64,000 nucleotides of DNA from Prevotella vespertina (GTDB lineage: Bacteria > Bacteroidota > Bacteroidia > Bacteroidales > Bacteroidaceae), in assembly GCF_009728485.1 (NCBI RefSeq), contig NZ_VVIQ01000012.1, positions 25,322 through 89,321 of the forward strand, in the 5' to 3' direction. Made by a program: the position numbers and the translations under genes. Of this stretch, positions 37,034 to 46,741 are shown piece after piece; within the stretch, counting starts at the first letter, position 1, and each line of letters starts with the position of its first letter. Under the pieces are notes generated by a model. That model searched no databases, had not been told where the DNA came from, and saw nothing but the letters and a program-made list of their open reading frames with translations.

Positions 37034-37462
37034 ATGAAAGAATTTAAATATACAATCGACGGCAAAGAGTATAAAGTCGAGATTGGTGAGATTAGCGCAG
37101 AGAATGTTGCAGAAGTTACTGTAAATGGTGACAAATACAGTGTTCAGATGGATAAGCCAACTGAGCCAGAGAAGAAGAAGGTTGAGCTCGGCAAACCTGC
37201 TGCAACTGAAGCTAACGAAGACGCTGCACCAGCAGCTGCAATCAACGCATCTGCTGCTATCAAGGCTCCACTACCTGGTACGATCACTTCTGTTGAAGTA
37301 ACTGTAGGACAGGAAGTAAAGGCTGGCGACACCGTTGTTGTTCTTGAGGCTATGAAGATGCAAAATAGCATTGAGGCTGAAAAGGATGGTAAGGTAACCG
37401 CTATTGCTGTTAAAGTTGGTCAAGCTGTACTTGAGGATGACCCATTGGTTGTTATTGAGTAA
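37034..37462 (+). CDS. Biotin carrier protein of the methylmalonyl-CoA decarboxylase module
   Basis: 142 residues. A Glu/Ala/Pro-rich linker (about 42-78) connects an N-terminal beta part to the C-terminal biotinyl domain. EAMKMQN gives K108 as the biotin attachment site. It follows the 49-aa gene by 11 nt. The strong hairpin at 37509-37549 ends the operon, so no beta subunit (MmdB/OadB) follows. Confidence 0.93.
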   Translation: MKEFKYTIDGKEYKVEIGEISAENVAEVTVNGDKYSVQMDKPTEPEKKKVELGKPAATEANEDAAPAAAINASAAIKAPLPGTITSVEVTVGQEVKAGDTVVVLEAMKMQNSIEAEKDGKVTAIAVKVGQAVLEDDPLVVIE

Positions 37463-37508
37463 GACAATATTGTTCTCTATATACATGTAATTAGTATATA
37501 TAAATAAG

Positions 37509-37549
37509 GTAATCCCCGGAAGTCGATTTACATCACTTTCGGGGATTAC
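37509..37549 (+). terminator. Terminator of mmd operon
   Basis: GTAATCCCCG at 37509-37518 pairs with CGGGGATTAC at 37540-37549, with further inner pairing; AT-rich tail. Confidence 0.7.
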
Positions 37550-37678
37550 TATATAATAAGGTGGCACTTTAATGTTTAGCCCCATCTAATCTATAGAAAA
37601 ATACGGATTCCACATAAAGAACAACTCCATCAGCTATACGCTCTTGTATGAGGTGAACCTTTAAGTTAAACGACAAAT

Positions 37679-37747
37679 GTACTTTAAGTTAGCGGTTGAT
37701 TGTACTTTAAGTTAGTGTCCAATCGTACTTTAACTTAAACATCTTTT
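37679..37747. repeat. 23-bp tandem repeats (3 clear units)
   Basis: Units start GTACTTTAA at 37679, 37702 and 37725, spaced 23 bp, with a degenerate unit before. The consensus matches the array at 12428-12534. In the same gap (37463-38050) lie TATACAAACG at 37795-37804 and 37817-37826 (22 bp apart; its reverse complement is at 37779-37788) and a 12-bp inverted repeat 37910-37921/37934-37945. No gene is seen in the gap. Confidence 0.8.
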
Positions 37748-37909
37748 CTGATTTATACTTAGCGAACTACTTTCTACTCGTTTGTATAGCGAATTATACA
37801 AACGTGTATAATCAGTTATACAAACGTGTATAATATCGCACTCTAACTTAAAATGCTTTCGTACTCTAAGTGAGAGATTAATCTTACTTCAAGTAGGATG
37901 TTAACGAAA

Positions 37910-37945
37910 CATTGACTTAAACATAGAAAGCTATTTAAGTCAATG
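37910..37945. repeat. Perfect 12-bp inverted repeat
   Basis: CATTGACTTAAA at 37910-37921 pairs with TTTAAGTCAATG at 37934-37945, 12-nt loop. It reuses the TTTAAGT core of the arrays. No T-run on either side. Confidence 0.7.
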
Positions 37946-38050
37946 TGTTCGAATAAGTTAATGGGTGAAGAATTAAGTTCATTATTAGTAGTGTATCAAG
38001 CCCTACTAATAAGAATTATTGGACTTTAAACGTAAGTCTTTTGCTTACTA

Positions 38051-38395
38051 TTAAAGAGTGTTCCCCTCCTTTGGGAATACAACAGAAGGCTTAAACTTCT
38101 TAGCCTCCTCAAAATCCATCATTGCATAAGAGATGATAATTACAGTATCACCTACAACGGCTTTACGGGCGGCAGCACCATTGAGACAAACGCAACCGCT
38201 TCCACGCTCACCTTTTATAATATAAGTCTCAAGACGCTCACCATTGTTATTGTTGACAATTTGTACTTTCTCACCAGCTATCATATTAGCAGCATCCATG
38301 AGGTCTTCATCAATGGTTATACTTCCCATATAGTGAAGGTTTGCCTCTGTGATTGTTGCACAATGTATCTTACTCTTTAATACTTCTATTTGCAT
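38051..38395 (-). CDS. panD: Aspartate 1-decarboxylase
   Basis: 114 residues from the ATG at 38395; a longer in-frame start at 38428 would overlap panC and is not needed. It makes beta-alanine for pantothenate. The proenzyme self-cleavage site GS lies in [29 protein letters not shown] and VIIISYAMM are typical. It lies 7 nt behind panC in an operon. Confidence 0.95.
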   Translation of the reverse strand: MQIEVLKSKIHCATITEANLHYMGSITIDEDLMDAANMIAGEKVQIVNNNNGERLETYIIKGERGSGCVCLNGAAARKAVVGDTVIIISYAMMDFEEAKKFKPSVVFPKEGNTL

Positions 38396-38402
38396 TTCTT
38401 TT

Positions 38403-39260
38403 CTATCCTCTATATTTAATATGGTCAATCAATCTTATTGGAGTTTTACCGCAATAGACGGTTATACATCCAACGATATTTGTTGATTCGTTCCAGTCAG
38501 TAACATCAAGAAGTGTGTTACCATCTACGATTGCGAAGTACTCAACTTCTAGCCCAGATATAGCATTGATGTCAGCTATAACCTTATCATGAGTTTCCTT
38601 TACACTATGGCTTTGAGAGAACTCTATACTTTCCTTCAAGGCTCTGTAAATGTTTGGAGCAATAGCACGCTCGTCATTGGTAAGCAATGTGTTACGAGAA
38701 CTCTTTGCTAATCCGTCTTTGTCACGAACGATAGGACATTCAACTATTTCTATATTCTTCTGTAAACCAAGATATTCTACAAGACGTTTAATAACAGCAA
38801 TCTGCTGCCAATCTTTCTCACCAAAGTAAGCACGATTAGGGCGTGTGATATAAAACAATCTACTAACCACCTGGCATACACCATTAAAATGTCCTGGGCG
38901 CTTAGCTCCCTCCATAACAGTTGATTGTGGTGGGAAGTTGAACTGTCGAGTATCAGGTTGTGGATATATTTCATCAGCAGATGGAGCAAAGACATAGTTG
39001 GCACCACATTGTTCGAGCAGTTGACAATCAGCCTCCAGTGTACGTGGATAACGCTCCAAGTCTCCCTTATCGTTGAATTGTGTTGGATTTAAGAAGACAG
39101 AGACAATCGTTACATCATTCTCTTCCACACTTCGCTTAACGAGTGAAGCATGTCCTTCGTGTAAAGCCCCCATTGTCGGAACTAATCCGATAGTCTTGTT
39201 ATCTTTTCGCAAAGAGAAAAGCTCATTTTGGACATCAACAATCTTTTTAAAAACTTTCAT
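38403..39260 (-). CDS. panC: Pantothenate synthetase
   Basis: 285 residues. It joins pantoate and beta-alanine with ATP. Motifs: [16 protein letters not shown] (nucleotide binding, HxGH) and [14 protein letters not shown] further on. Leads panD. A -7-like site (CAAAATTA at 39295-39302, read on the minus strand) sits about 35 bp upstream. Confidence 0.96.
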   Translation of the reverse strand: MKVFKKIVDVQNELFSLRKDNKTIGLVPTMGALHEGHASLVKRSVEENDVTIVSVFLNPTQFNDKGDLERYPRTLEADCQLLEQCGANYVFAPSADEIYPQPDTRQFNFPPQSTVMEGAKRPGHFNGVCQVVSRLFYITRPNRAYFGEKDWQQIAVIKRLVEYLGLQKNIEIVECPIVRDKDGLAKSSRNTLLTNDERAIAPNIYRALKESIEFSQSHSVKETHDKVIADINAISGLEVEYFAIVDGNTLLDVTDWNESTNIVGCITVYCGKTPIRLIDHIKYRG

Positions 39261-39396
39261 TAGTCACTATAATTTAAACGCTGCAAAGTAACAACAAAAT
39301 TATTAAAAAGACGAGAAATAACATGAAATAATGAGAATAAGTAATACATTTCCACCCTTTCTAATTGAAAACAAGCTGAATCTCAGTTTTTATTCG

Positions 39397-39404
39397 TACC
39401 TTTG
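39397..39404 (+). promoter_or_regulatory. -7-like element before the GT5-like gene
   Basis: TACCTTTG matches TAnnTTTG 30 bp before the ATG at 39434; no clear TTTG at the right spacing. Confidence 0.4.
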
Positions 39405-39433
39405 TAAGCAATATTAAATTTCTAACATAAAGA

Positions 39434-40243
39434 ATGGGAAAGAAAGTATTATTTGTTAATCAAGAAATCATACCATACGTACCTGAGACAGAAATGTCTC
39501 ATTATGGTTCTGAGATGCCACACCTTATGCAAGAAGCAGGATATGAAATTCGTACATTCATGCCTAAGTGGGGAAGTGTTAATGAGCGTCGGGGACAGTT
39601 ACATGAAGTGATACGTCTCTCGGGGATGAACTTGATTATAGACGATACTGACCATCCATTGATTATCAAGGTGGCAAGTATCCCGCAGACTCGCATTCAA
39701 GTCTATTTTATAGATAATGAAGACTATTTTCAGAAGCGTTCTGCTATGACAAAGGATGAATTAGGCAATGATTATCCAGATAATGGTGAACGTGCAATCT
39801 TCTTTGCAAGAGGAGTTCTAGAAACAGTAAAGAAGCTCCGTTGGGCACCAGACATTATTCATTGTCAAGGTTGGATGGCATCTGTTATACCATTCTATGT
39901 TAAGACGGCTTACCGTGATGAGCCTCAATTTGCTAACTCAAAAGTAGTCACATCTCTTTTCTCGGAACAACCACAGGATAGTCTTGGGGTCAATTTCAAG
40001 AAGAGTTTAGAGTTCCGCGAAGCAAAGGCTGAGAGCCTAAAGAAGTATGGAGATAACTTTGACTTTATGGAACTTGGTAAGTTGGCAATCGACTACTCTG
40101 ATGGTGTTATTAGCACTAGTGAGGGCGTTAATGCAGCACTAATTGATTATGCAAAGAATAACGAAAAACAACTTCTTGAGCATATAGCTAATGATACGGA
40201 ACTAAAGGGTAAGTATTCAGACTTTTATAACAACTTGATTTAA
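39434..40243 (+). CDS. Glycogen/starch-synthase-like protein, catalytic N-terminal domain only
   Basis: 269 residues, little over half a GlgA (about 480). It matches the N-terminal GT5 Rossmann domain: KVLFVNQEIIPYVPETEMSH, IRTFMPKWG, FFARGVLET and WAPDIIHCQGWMAS. The KxGGL loop that binds ADP-glucose is replaced by TEMSHYGSE, and the C-terminal nucleotide-sugar domain is absent. Glucosyltransferase activity is therefore doubtful. Its stop overlaps the DUF4270 start (TAATG), so the two are coupled. It is divergent from panC. Confidence 0.8.
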   Translation: MGKKVLFVNQEIIPYVPETEMSHYGSEMPHLMQEAGYEIRTFMPKWGSVNERRGQLHEVIRLSGMNLIIDDTDHPLIIKVASIPQTRIQVYFIDNEDYFQKRSAMTKDELGNDYPDNGERAIFFARGVLETVKKLRWAPDIIHCQGWMASVIPFYVKTAYRDEPQFANSKVVTSLFSEQPQDSLGVNFKKSLEFREAKAESLKKYGDNFDFMELGKLAIDYSDGVISTSEGVNAALIDYAKNNEKQLLEHIANDTELKGKYSDFYNNLI

Positions 40244-41679
40244 TGAAAAGAAACTTTATTGTAGCATGTTTACTGGTAGCCTGTTTCGGCATGGTATCAT
40301 GTGACGATACGACTAATACAATTGGAGGTTCATTAATAGACAACATTGATAAACTCTCCGTGAAAGCTGATACTTTCAATGTAACATCGAAAACGGTATT
40401 GGCTGATAGAGTTATTGGGCGTACATCAACTGGATACTTGGGGCGAATGGAAGATCCTGAAACTAGAACAATGGTTACAGGTAACTTCATGGCACAATTT
40501 CATGTATTAAATGATTACCAGTTACCAAAGGCTGACTCTATCATGAGTCGTGATGCTAATGGAATCATAGCTGACTCATGTGATATACGTTTGTACTATT
40601 CTTCTTACTATGGTGATTCTCTTAGTCAGATGAAGCTCACTGCGTATGAACTACAAAAGCCAATAGAGGAAGGACAGGTATATTACTCTGACTTTGATCC
40701 AGAGGCACAGGGGTATATACGTACAAATGGAATTGCAGTACGACGTTCTTACACCTTATTAGATTATACAGAAGAGGATAGTATTCGTAATACAAAGGGG
40801 TATAAACGTAATATTATCATCAGACTCAATAAACCTTATACGGATAAGAATGGGCAGACATACAATAACTACGGAACTTACTTGATGCGCAAGTATCAAC
40901 AAGACCCTGCTGCTTTCCGTAATCCATATAAGTTCTTACATGATATTTGTCCTGGATTCTACTTTAAAATAGATGGCGGCTCTGGTTCTATGGCACATAT
41001 TCTCACAGCCCAACTTAATATCTATTTCAAGCATAAAGAGAAAGGAAAGGTAAATGAAACTTCAACGAATCTTATAGGTACGGAAGAAGTGCTACAGATG
41101 ACTAACTTTGCTAATGATAACACCCGCTTACAGCAGTTGGCTGCAGAGACAGGTTATACATACCTAAAGTCTCCTGCTGGACTGTTCACGGAACTTTCAC
41201 TACCAATGTCTGACATTTTGTCGGCTCACAGCAATGACTCTATAAATTCAGCGAAGATTGTTCTGCTACGCCAAAATAATACGTCAACAAGTAATTATCA
41301 ATTTGGCATACCAAAGAACATTGTGATGGTTCCTTCAGATAGTGTTCAATCGTTCTTTGCTAACAATCGCCTTCCTGATAGTAAGACGTCGTTCTTGGCA
41401 ACATACAATTCAAAGGAAAATGCTTATACCTTTAATAATATAGCAGGGATAGTAAACTTGTTTGCACACCATCAGAATGGAAGTGCTAATTGGGGTAAAG
41501 TAACCTTGGTTCCGGTTGAAGTTCAGACTGTACAGCAAGGTACGGGTGAAAGTGCAGTAACTAAAATTATAAAGGTCTCTCATGACATGGGGTTGTCAAG
41601 CACAAAGTTGCTAGGTAACACCACAGGAGCAAATAACATAAAGATTTCAGTTATATATAGCAAGTTCAATGGCAGATAA
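40243..41679 (+). CDS. DUF4270 family lipoprotein
   Basis: 478 residues. The signal ends ACFGMVSC with Cys20, a lipobox, followed by DD, which in Bacteroidetes can favour surface export. The DUF4270 pattern follows (TNTIGGSLID, then beta strands). Function unknown; the family is common in Bacteroidales envelopes. Coupled to the preceding GT5-like gene and overlapping the next small ORF by 11 nt. Confidence 0.85.
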   Translation: MKRNFIVACLLVACFGMVSCDDTTNTIGGSLIDNIDKLSVKADTFNVTSKTVLADRVIGRTSTGYLGRMEDPETRTMVTGNFMAQFHVLNDYQLPKADSIMSRDANGIIADSCDIRLYYSSYYGDSLSQMKLTAYELQKPIEEGQVYYSDFDPEAQGYIRTNGIAVRRSYTLLDYTEEDSIRNTKGYKRNIIIRLNKPYTDKNGQTYNNYGTYLMRKYQQDPAAFRNPYKFLHDICPGFYFKIDGGSGSMAHILTAQLNIYFKHKEKGKVNETSTNLIGTEEVLQMTNFANDNTRLQQLAAETGYTYLKSPAGLFTELSLPMSDILSAHSNDSINSAKIVLLRQNNTSTSNYQFGIPKNIVMVPSDSVQSFFANNRLPDSKTSFLATYNSKENAYTFNNIAGIVNLFAHHQNGSANWGKVTLVPVEVQTVQQGTGESAVTKIIKVSHDMGLSSTKLLGNTTGANNIKISVIYSKFNGR

Positions 41680-41803
41680 CTTCTTAGAACGTCATCGAGA
41701 GGATTACGAACGTCGTAAGGCTGCTTGGCTTAAGAAAAAGAAATTGGGATTAATACATAAGAAAAGTTCAGAAAAGCCAACGATGACGCAAGATAAACGT
41801 TAA
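41669..41803 (+). CDS. Small basic protein (44 aa)
   Basis: 44 residues, starting ADNFLERHREDYERRKAAW and ending in Lys-rich sequence. ATG at 41669 lies inside the DUF4270 gene (11-nt overlap) and the stop is followed by a terminator at 41815-41855. The ERRKAAWLKKKK region looks like a conserved helical small protein known in other Bacteroidales. Function unknown. Confidence 0.65.
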   Translation: MADNFLERHREDYERRKAAWLKKKKLGLIHKKSSEKPTMTQDKR

Positions 41804-41814
41804 ATATTAATAGT

Positions 41815-41855
41815 ATCGGATATATCATTTACAGGTATATCCGATTATTGTTTGT
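41815..41855 (+). terminator. Terminator of the GT5-like / DUF4270 operon
   Basis: ATCGGATATA at 41815-41824 pairs with TATATCCGAT at 41836-41845; tail TATTGTTTGTTTT. Confidence 0.75.
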
Positions 41856-41946
41856 TTTGGCATAGCATTTGTTTATGATACATCACTATTATAGGGCTTT
41901 ATTGTCCTTAAATAAGTGAGTTAATTAATAAGAAAGGTTTAAGGAT

Positions 41947-44511
41947 ATGATGAATCAATTTTCCCCGAAAGTCTCGGAAATTCTTTCATTCAGTAGAGAG
42001 GAAGCTAAGCGATTGACAAGTAAGTCAGTTGCTCCAGAACATATCATGTTAGCTATCCTGCGAGAGAAGTCAGGGCCTGTTTGGGATCTATTCAACCGCT
42101 GGGAGGTTGATACCGACTACCTAAAGAAAGAAATAGAAAATAAGATAAAGGAGGAGAACGTTGGAGCGGGTGAAGCTGTCTCTGACTTACTATTGAATGA
42201 ACAAGCTAATAATGTATTGAAGCTGTCAGTTCTAGAAGCACGTTTACAGCACGCACAGACTGTGGACATTATTCATCTCTTTCTAGCAATCCTTCACGAC
42301 TCGTCTAACAATGCTGCAAAGACATTATTGGAAGAGAGAGGGCTTAGTTATAACAATGTAACCGCAATGTTAAAACCACATGCAAACCCAACAAGGAATG
42401 GCATTGGTATGGCGGAAGAAGAAGAGTTGGATGATGAGGAAATATCACCTTCATCGAGTGCAAAGAATACTAAAACAACGCAAGCAACTCGCACGAAGTC
42501 GAAGACTCCAGTACTTGATAGTTTCGGTACAGACTTAACTCAAGCTGCCTTAGAAGGTAAACTTGATCCAGTCGTTGGTCGTGAGCGTGAAATTATGCGT
42601 GTTAGTGAGATACTTGGTCGCAGGAAGAAGAACAATCCAATTCTTATTGGCGAACCGGGAGTTGGTAAGAGTGCCATTGTTGAAGGCTTAGCCCAACTCA
42701 TCGTTAAGCGTCTCACCTCTCCTATCCTCTTTGATAAACGTGTGATGACACTCGATCTAACCGCAGTTGTCGCAGGTACTAAGTATAGAGGACAATTTGA
42801 GGAACGTATACGCGCTTTGATTAAAGAGATTGAGCAGAACCCTGACATTATAGTCTTCATTGATGAGATCCATACCTTAATTGGAGCTGGTTCCTCACCT
42901 GGGTCTATGGATGCAGCCAACATATTAAAGCCAGCCTTGGCTAGGGGTACGATTCAATGTATTGGTGCTACAACCATGGATGAGTATCGCAATTCTATAG
43001 AAAAGGACGGAGCCTTAGAGCGTCGTTTCCAGAAAGTTCAAGTCGAACCAACAACTATAGAAGAGACCTTACAAATCCTTGAGAATATAAAGGATCGTTA
43101 TGAAGCTCACCATCACGTGAAATATACAACAGAGGCTTTAAAGGCGTGTGTAAAGTATGCCGATCGTTATATAAGTGACCGCTTCTTCCCCGATAAGGCT
43201 ATTGATATTATTGACGAAGCCGGTTCGCGCACTCATCTTCAGCATGTGAAGGTTCCGCAAGTTATCCTTGACATACAAGGTCAAATAGAGGAAGCACTGC
43301 AAAAGAAGCAAGATGCAGTGAAGAACCAGAACTTTGAATTAGCTGCAGGGTTCCGAGATAAGCAAACCGAACTAGAACAAAGGTTAAAGGACGAACAAGA
43401 GAAATGGCAGAAAGGAGACACCACTGATAAGGTCGAGATATCAGAGGATACTATAGCTGATGTCGTCTCCCTAATGACAGGTGTACCCGTACAGCGCATG
43501 CAAGAAGCAGAAGGCATACGATTACGGAACATGGGTAGTGATTTAAAGAAGTTGGTCATTGCTCAAGATACAGCTATTGACAAGATGGTTAAGGCGATTC
43601 AACGTAATCGTGTTGGACTGAAAGACCCTAACCACCCTATTGGTGCTTTCATGTTCTTAGGTCCGACCGGTGTTGGTAAAACTTATCTTGCTAAACGCTT
43701 AGCCGAATTGATGTTTGGTTCTTCTGATGCACTTATTCGCATTGATATGAGTGAATATACAGAGAGCTTCAACACTTCTAGACTTGTTGGTGCGCCTCCA
43801 GGATATGTTGGATATGAAGAAGGAGGACAACTAACCGAAAAGGTTCGCCGTCATCCCTACTCTATTGTCTTGTTGGATGAGATTGAGAAAGCACATGGAA
43901 ATGTATATAACATGCTCCTGCAAGTTCTTGATGAAGGAAGGTTGACCGATGGTAATGGTAGACTAATAGACTTCCGTAATACTGTCATCATTATGACTTC
44001 AAATGCAGGTACACGCCAACTAAAGGAATTTGGTCAAGGCGTAGGCTTTAGGGCTGTCAATCTTAATGGACTTTCACATAGCGAGAGCGATAAGGAAAGA
44101 GCTAGAAGCATTATCCAAAAGAGCTTGAGTAAGCAGTTTGCCCCAGAGTTCTTAAATCGTTTAGATGAGATCATCACATTCGATCAACTTGATTTGAATG
44201 CTATTCTCAAGATTATCGACATAGAACTCAAAGGTCTGTTCAAGCGTGTTAAGGCGTTAGGCTATGACATGGAGATAAGTGATGAAGCCAAGACGTTTGT
44301 AGCAACAAAGGGCTATGATGTTCAATTCGGTGCTCGACCATTGAAACGTGCTATCCAGAATTACATTGAAGATGGATTAAGCGAGTTAATCCTTTCTAAT
44401 GAAATAAAGTCTGGTGATGTTATCTGCGTTTCTAAGGAGAAAGAAAGTGACAAGCTCAACTTTGTTGCAAAACCATCCATGCCTAACACGGATAAGGAAG
44501 CAGAAGATTAA
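41947..44511 (+). CDS. clpC: ClpC-type AAA+ unfoldase
   Basis: 854 residues. N-terminal Clp_N repeats, then two AAA+ modules: GEPGVGKSAIVEG and, in D2, GPTGVGKTYLAKR; DEIHTLIG and DEIEKAH are the Walker B motifs. A UVR-like coiled coil (QDAVKNQNFELAAGFRDKQ) between D1 and D2 marks ClpC rather than ClpA. It feeds substrates to ClpP (not in the window). Followed by a strong terminator. Confidence 0.95.
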   Translation: MMNQFSPKVSEILSFSREEAKRLTSKSVAPEHIMLAILREKSGPVWDLFNRWEVDTDYLKKEIENKIKEENVGAGEAVSDLLLNEQANNVLKLSVLEARLQHAQTVDIIHLFLAILHDSSNNAAKTLLEERGLSYNNVTAMLKPHANPTRNGIGMAEEEELDDEEISPSSSAKNTKTTQATRTKSKTPVLDSFGTDLTQAALEGKLDPVVGREREIMRVSEILGRRKKNNPILIGEPGVGKSAIVEGLAQLIVKRLTSPILFDKRVMTLDLTAVVAGTKYRGQFEERIRALIKEIEQNPDIIVFIDEIHTLIGAGSSPGSMDAANILKPALARGTIQCIGATTMDEYRNSIEKDGALERRFQKVQVEPTTIEETLQILENIKDRYEAHHHVKYTTEALKACVKYADRYISDRFFPDKAIDIIDEAGSRTHLQHVKVPQVILDIQGQIEEALQKKQDAVKNQNFELAAGFRDKQTELEQRLKDEQEKWQKGDTTDKVEISEDTIADVVSLMTGVPVQRMQEAEGIRLRNMGSDLKKLVIAQDTAIDKMVKAIQRNRVGLKDPNHPIGAFMFLGPTGVGKTYLAKRLAELMFGSSDALIRIDMSEYTESFNTSRLVGAPPGYVGYEEGGQLTEKVRRHPYSIVLLDEIEKAHGNVYNMLLQVLDEGRLTDGNGRLIDFRNTVIIMTSNAGTRQLKEFGQGVGFRAVNLNGLSHSESDKERARSIIQKSLSKQFAPEFLNRLDEIITFDQLDLNAILKIIDIELKGLFKRVKALGYDMEISDEAKTFVATKGYDVQFGARPLKRAIQNYIEDGLSELILSNEIKSGDVICVSKEKESDKLNFVAKPSMPNTDKEAED

Positions 44512-44546
44512 ATGGAATAGAAGTTTTATGACTTTAGATAACAATG

Positions 44547-44584
44547 AACCTCAAAAGTTAGATATCTAGCTTTTGAGGTTTTTC
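44547..44584 (+). terminator. Terminator of clpC
   Basis: AACCTCAAAAG at 44547-44557 pairs with CTTTTGAGGTT at 44570-44580, ending in TTTTT. Confidence 0.85.
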
Positions 44585-44711
44585 GTTGATTTATATTTAA
44601 CGTTGGAAACGATGACTAATGTGTAAGGAACTATATTCCGTCTGTTATTATAGAAGGAAATAATCGGAACATAAAGGAGGATTTTTGTTTAACTGAAAGT
44701 ATAAATGTCGA

Positions 44712-44845
44712 TTAACTTAAAGTACGAGTATAGGTTAACTTATAGTACGAGTGTAGGTTAACTTAAAGTGCGAGTGTAGGTTAACTTATAGTACGAGTGT
44801 AGGTTAACTTGAAGTACGAGTGTAGGTTAACTTAAAGTCTTATCG
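44712..44845. repeat. Tandem 23-bp repeat array (six units)
   Basis: Five complete units start at 44712, 44735, 44758, 44781 and 44804, each opening TTAACTT(A/G)(A/T)AGT(A/G)CGAG and ending AGG; a sixth partial unit starts at 44827. Spacing is exactly 23 bp. It is the reverse complement of the core in 12428-12534 and 37679-37747. It lies between the clpC terminator and the phosphosugar mutase terminator, which face each other; the gap 44512-44931 holds nothing else. Confidence 0.9.
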
Positions 44846-44887
44846 TAAAAAATAGAAGTCCTCATAGTAATTAATGAGGACTTCTAT
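44843..44887 (-). terminator. Terminator of phosphosugar mutase gene
   Basis: ATAGAAGTCCTCAT at 44852-44865 pairs with ATGAGGACTTCTAT at 44874-44887 (14 bp). The minus-strand tail is TTTTTACGA. Confidence 0.8.
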
Positions 44888-44931
44888 AGTGATATAACTT
44901 TATAAAAAACGTTGTTCTATTTCAGCGAGAA

Positions 44932-46677
44932 TTATAATCTAAGGCTCTTTTTGATAGCCTCAATCTTCTTCTCTGCACGCTCTTCACATAACTTGTACTC
45001 GGCAGCTGTATTCATAACATCCTTCACCTCAAGATAGAACTTAATCTTAGGTTCAGTTCCTGAAGGACGCACACTAACCTTTGTGCCATCTGTGCAGAAC
45101 CATTGCAGAACGTTGCTCGTTTCAGGCATATCAAGTTTCTCCTTAGAACCATCAGCCTTTGTTAGTTCAAGGCTCTGATAGTCCTTTGTTATCTCAATAA
45201 CACTACCACCGAGATCCTTAGGAGGATTAGAACGGAAGTCTTTCATCATCTGTTGAATCTCATCAGCACCACTCTTGCCCGGACGTTCAACATTGATGGT
45301 AAACTCTTTACTATATCCATATTCAAGATAAATATCCATGAGAATATCATAAAGTGTCTTACCATGATCCTTAGCGTAAGCACAAATCTCAGCTAAAAGT
45401 GAGCATGCGCTGACAGCATCCTTATCGCGAACAAAGTCTTCAGCTAGGAAGCCGTAGCTCTCCTCACCACCACCAATATACTGCTGCTTACCTTCAGACA
45501 ATGCAATCTCACGTGCAATCCACTTAAAACCAGTATAACAATCACGCATCTCTACATGTTGTTTCTCGGCAATCTTGTGAATTACCTCTGTTGTAACGAT
45601 AGTCTTAACGATGAAGTCAGTTGGTTTCATCTTGCCTACTGCTTGTCTATTTGTGATAATATACCACAAGAAGAGAAGGCAGGTTTGGTTTCCATTAATA
45701 AGTACCCACTCACCATTAGAATCCTTACAAGCCATACCTACACGGTCAGCATCAGGGTCGGAAGCCATGAGGATGTCGGCATCTAGTTCCTTAGCGTCAC
45801 GCAAACCTAAGGTTAAAGCCTCAGCGAACTCTGGGTTAGGACGATCAACAGTTGGGAAGTTACCATCTTTGATCATCTGCTCTTTCACACAATGAACGTT
45901 ATCAAAGCCCCATAAAGCTAGGGAACGTGGAATCATGACACGACCAGCACCATGTAATGGAGTGTACACAATCTTTAAGTCGTGCTGATGCTTGATAACC
46001 TCTGGATCAATGCAGATAGTCTTAACCTGATCCAAGTAAGGTTTGTCGATATCTTCGCCGATAATTTGAATTAGCTCTTTATTACCATCAAACTTAATAT
46101 CCTCAACCTTAACATTGTTTACTTCGTCGATAATGCCCTTGTCATGAGGAGCAAGCACTTGTGCACCATCTTCCCAATAAGCCTTGTAGCCATTATACTC
46201 ACGTGGGTTGTGGCTCGCTGTGATGTTTACACCAGCTTGTGCTTTCAAGTAACGAATAGCAAACGAACATTCAGGAGTTGGTCTCAAGTCATCAAATAGA
46301 TATGCCTTAATACCATTTGCAGAGAAGATGTTAGCTACAGTTTCAGCAAAGAGACGGGAATTGTTACGGCAGTCGTGACAAACAACTACACTGATTTGCT
46401 CTTTGTTCTTGAAATTACGTTTCAAGTAGTTAGCAAAGCCCTGTGTTGCCATACCCACTGTATAGATGTTCATTCGGTTAGAACCAGCTCCCATAATGCC
46501 TCGAAGTCCACCTGTACCAAATTCTAAGTCTTTGTAGAAGCTCTCGATAAGATCAGTCTTATCCTCGTTCTTAATCATTGACTCAACGGCTGTTCTTGTC
46601 TCTAAGTCAAAAGCAGGAGACAACCACTGCTTGGCTTTACTCTCGCATTCAGCGATGAGTGTCTGGTTATTTTCCAT
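44932..46677 (-). CDS. Phosphoglucomutase/phosphomannomutase-family enzyme
   Basis: 581 residues, the long alpha-phosphohexomutase form. Active-site serine loop TASHNPREYNGY, metal-binding loop DPDADRVG, sugar loop GGEESYGF and phosphate loop RPSGTEPKIKFYL. It interconverts hexose 1- and 6-phosphates, probably glucose. Divergent from DUF4491. A -7-like site (CAAATATA at 46713-46720, minus strand) precedes it. Confidence 0.94.
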   Translation of the reverse strand: MENNQTLIAECESKAKQWLSPAFDLETRTAVESMIKNEDKTDLIESFYKDLEFGTGGLRGIMGAGSNRMNIYTVGMATQGFANYLKRNFKNKEQISVVVCHDCRNNSRLFAETVANIFSANGIKAYLFDDLRPTPECSFAIRYLKAQAGVNITASHNPREYNGYKAYWEDGAQVLAPHDKGIIDEVNNVKVEDIKFDGNKELIQIIGEDIDKPYLDQVKTICIDPEVIKHQHDLKIVYTPLHGAGRVMIPRSLALWGFDNVHCVKEQMIKDGNFPTVDRPNPEFAEALTLGLRDAKELDADILMASDPDADRVGMACKDSNGEWVLINGNQTCLLFLWYIITNRQAVGKMKPTDFIVKTIVTTEVIHKIAEKQHVEMRDCYTGFKWIAREIALSEGKQQYIGGGEESYGFLAEDFVRDKDAVSACSLLAEICAYAKDHGKTLYDILMDIYLEYGYSKEFTINVERPGKSGADEIQQMMKDFRSNPPKDLGGSVIEITKDYQSLELTKADGSKEKLDMPETSNVLQWFCTDGTKVSVRPSGTEPKIKFYLEVKDVMNTAAEYKLCEERAEKKIEAIKKSLRL

Positions 46678-46741
46678 AATTTAAGTCTTTCGTATTTACA
46701 ATTTATTATTTGCAAATATAAGCATTTATTCCGAGAAAACG

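Noticed and set aside
38395..38428. Longer N-terminus for panD
   Set aside because: It overlaps panC and adds residues not found in PanD; the ATG at 38395 gives the usual protein.
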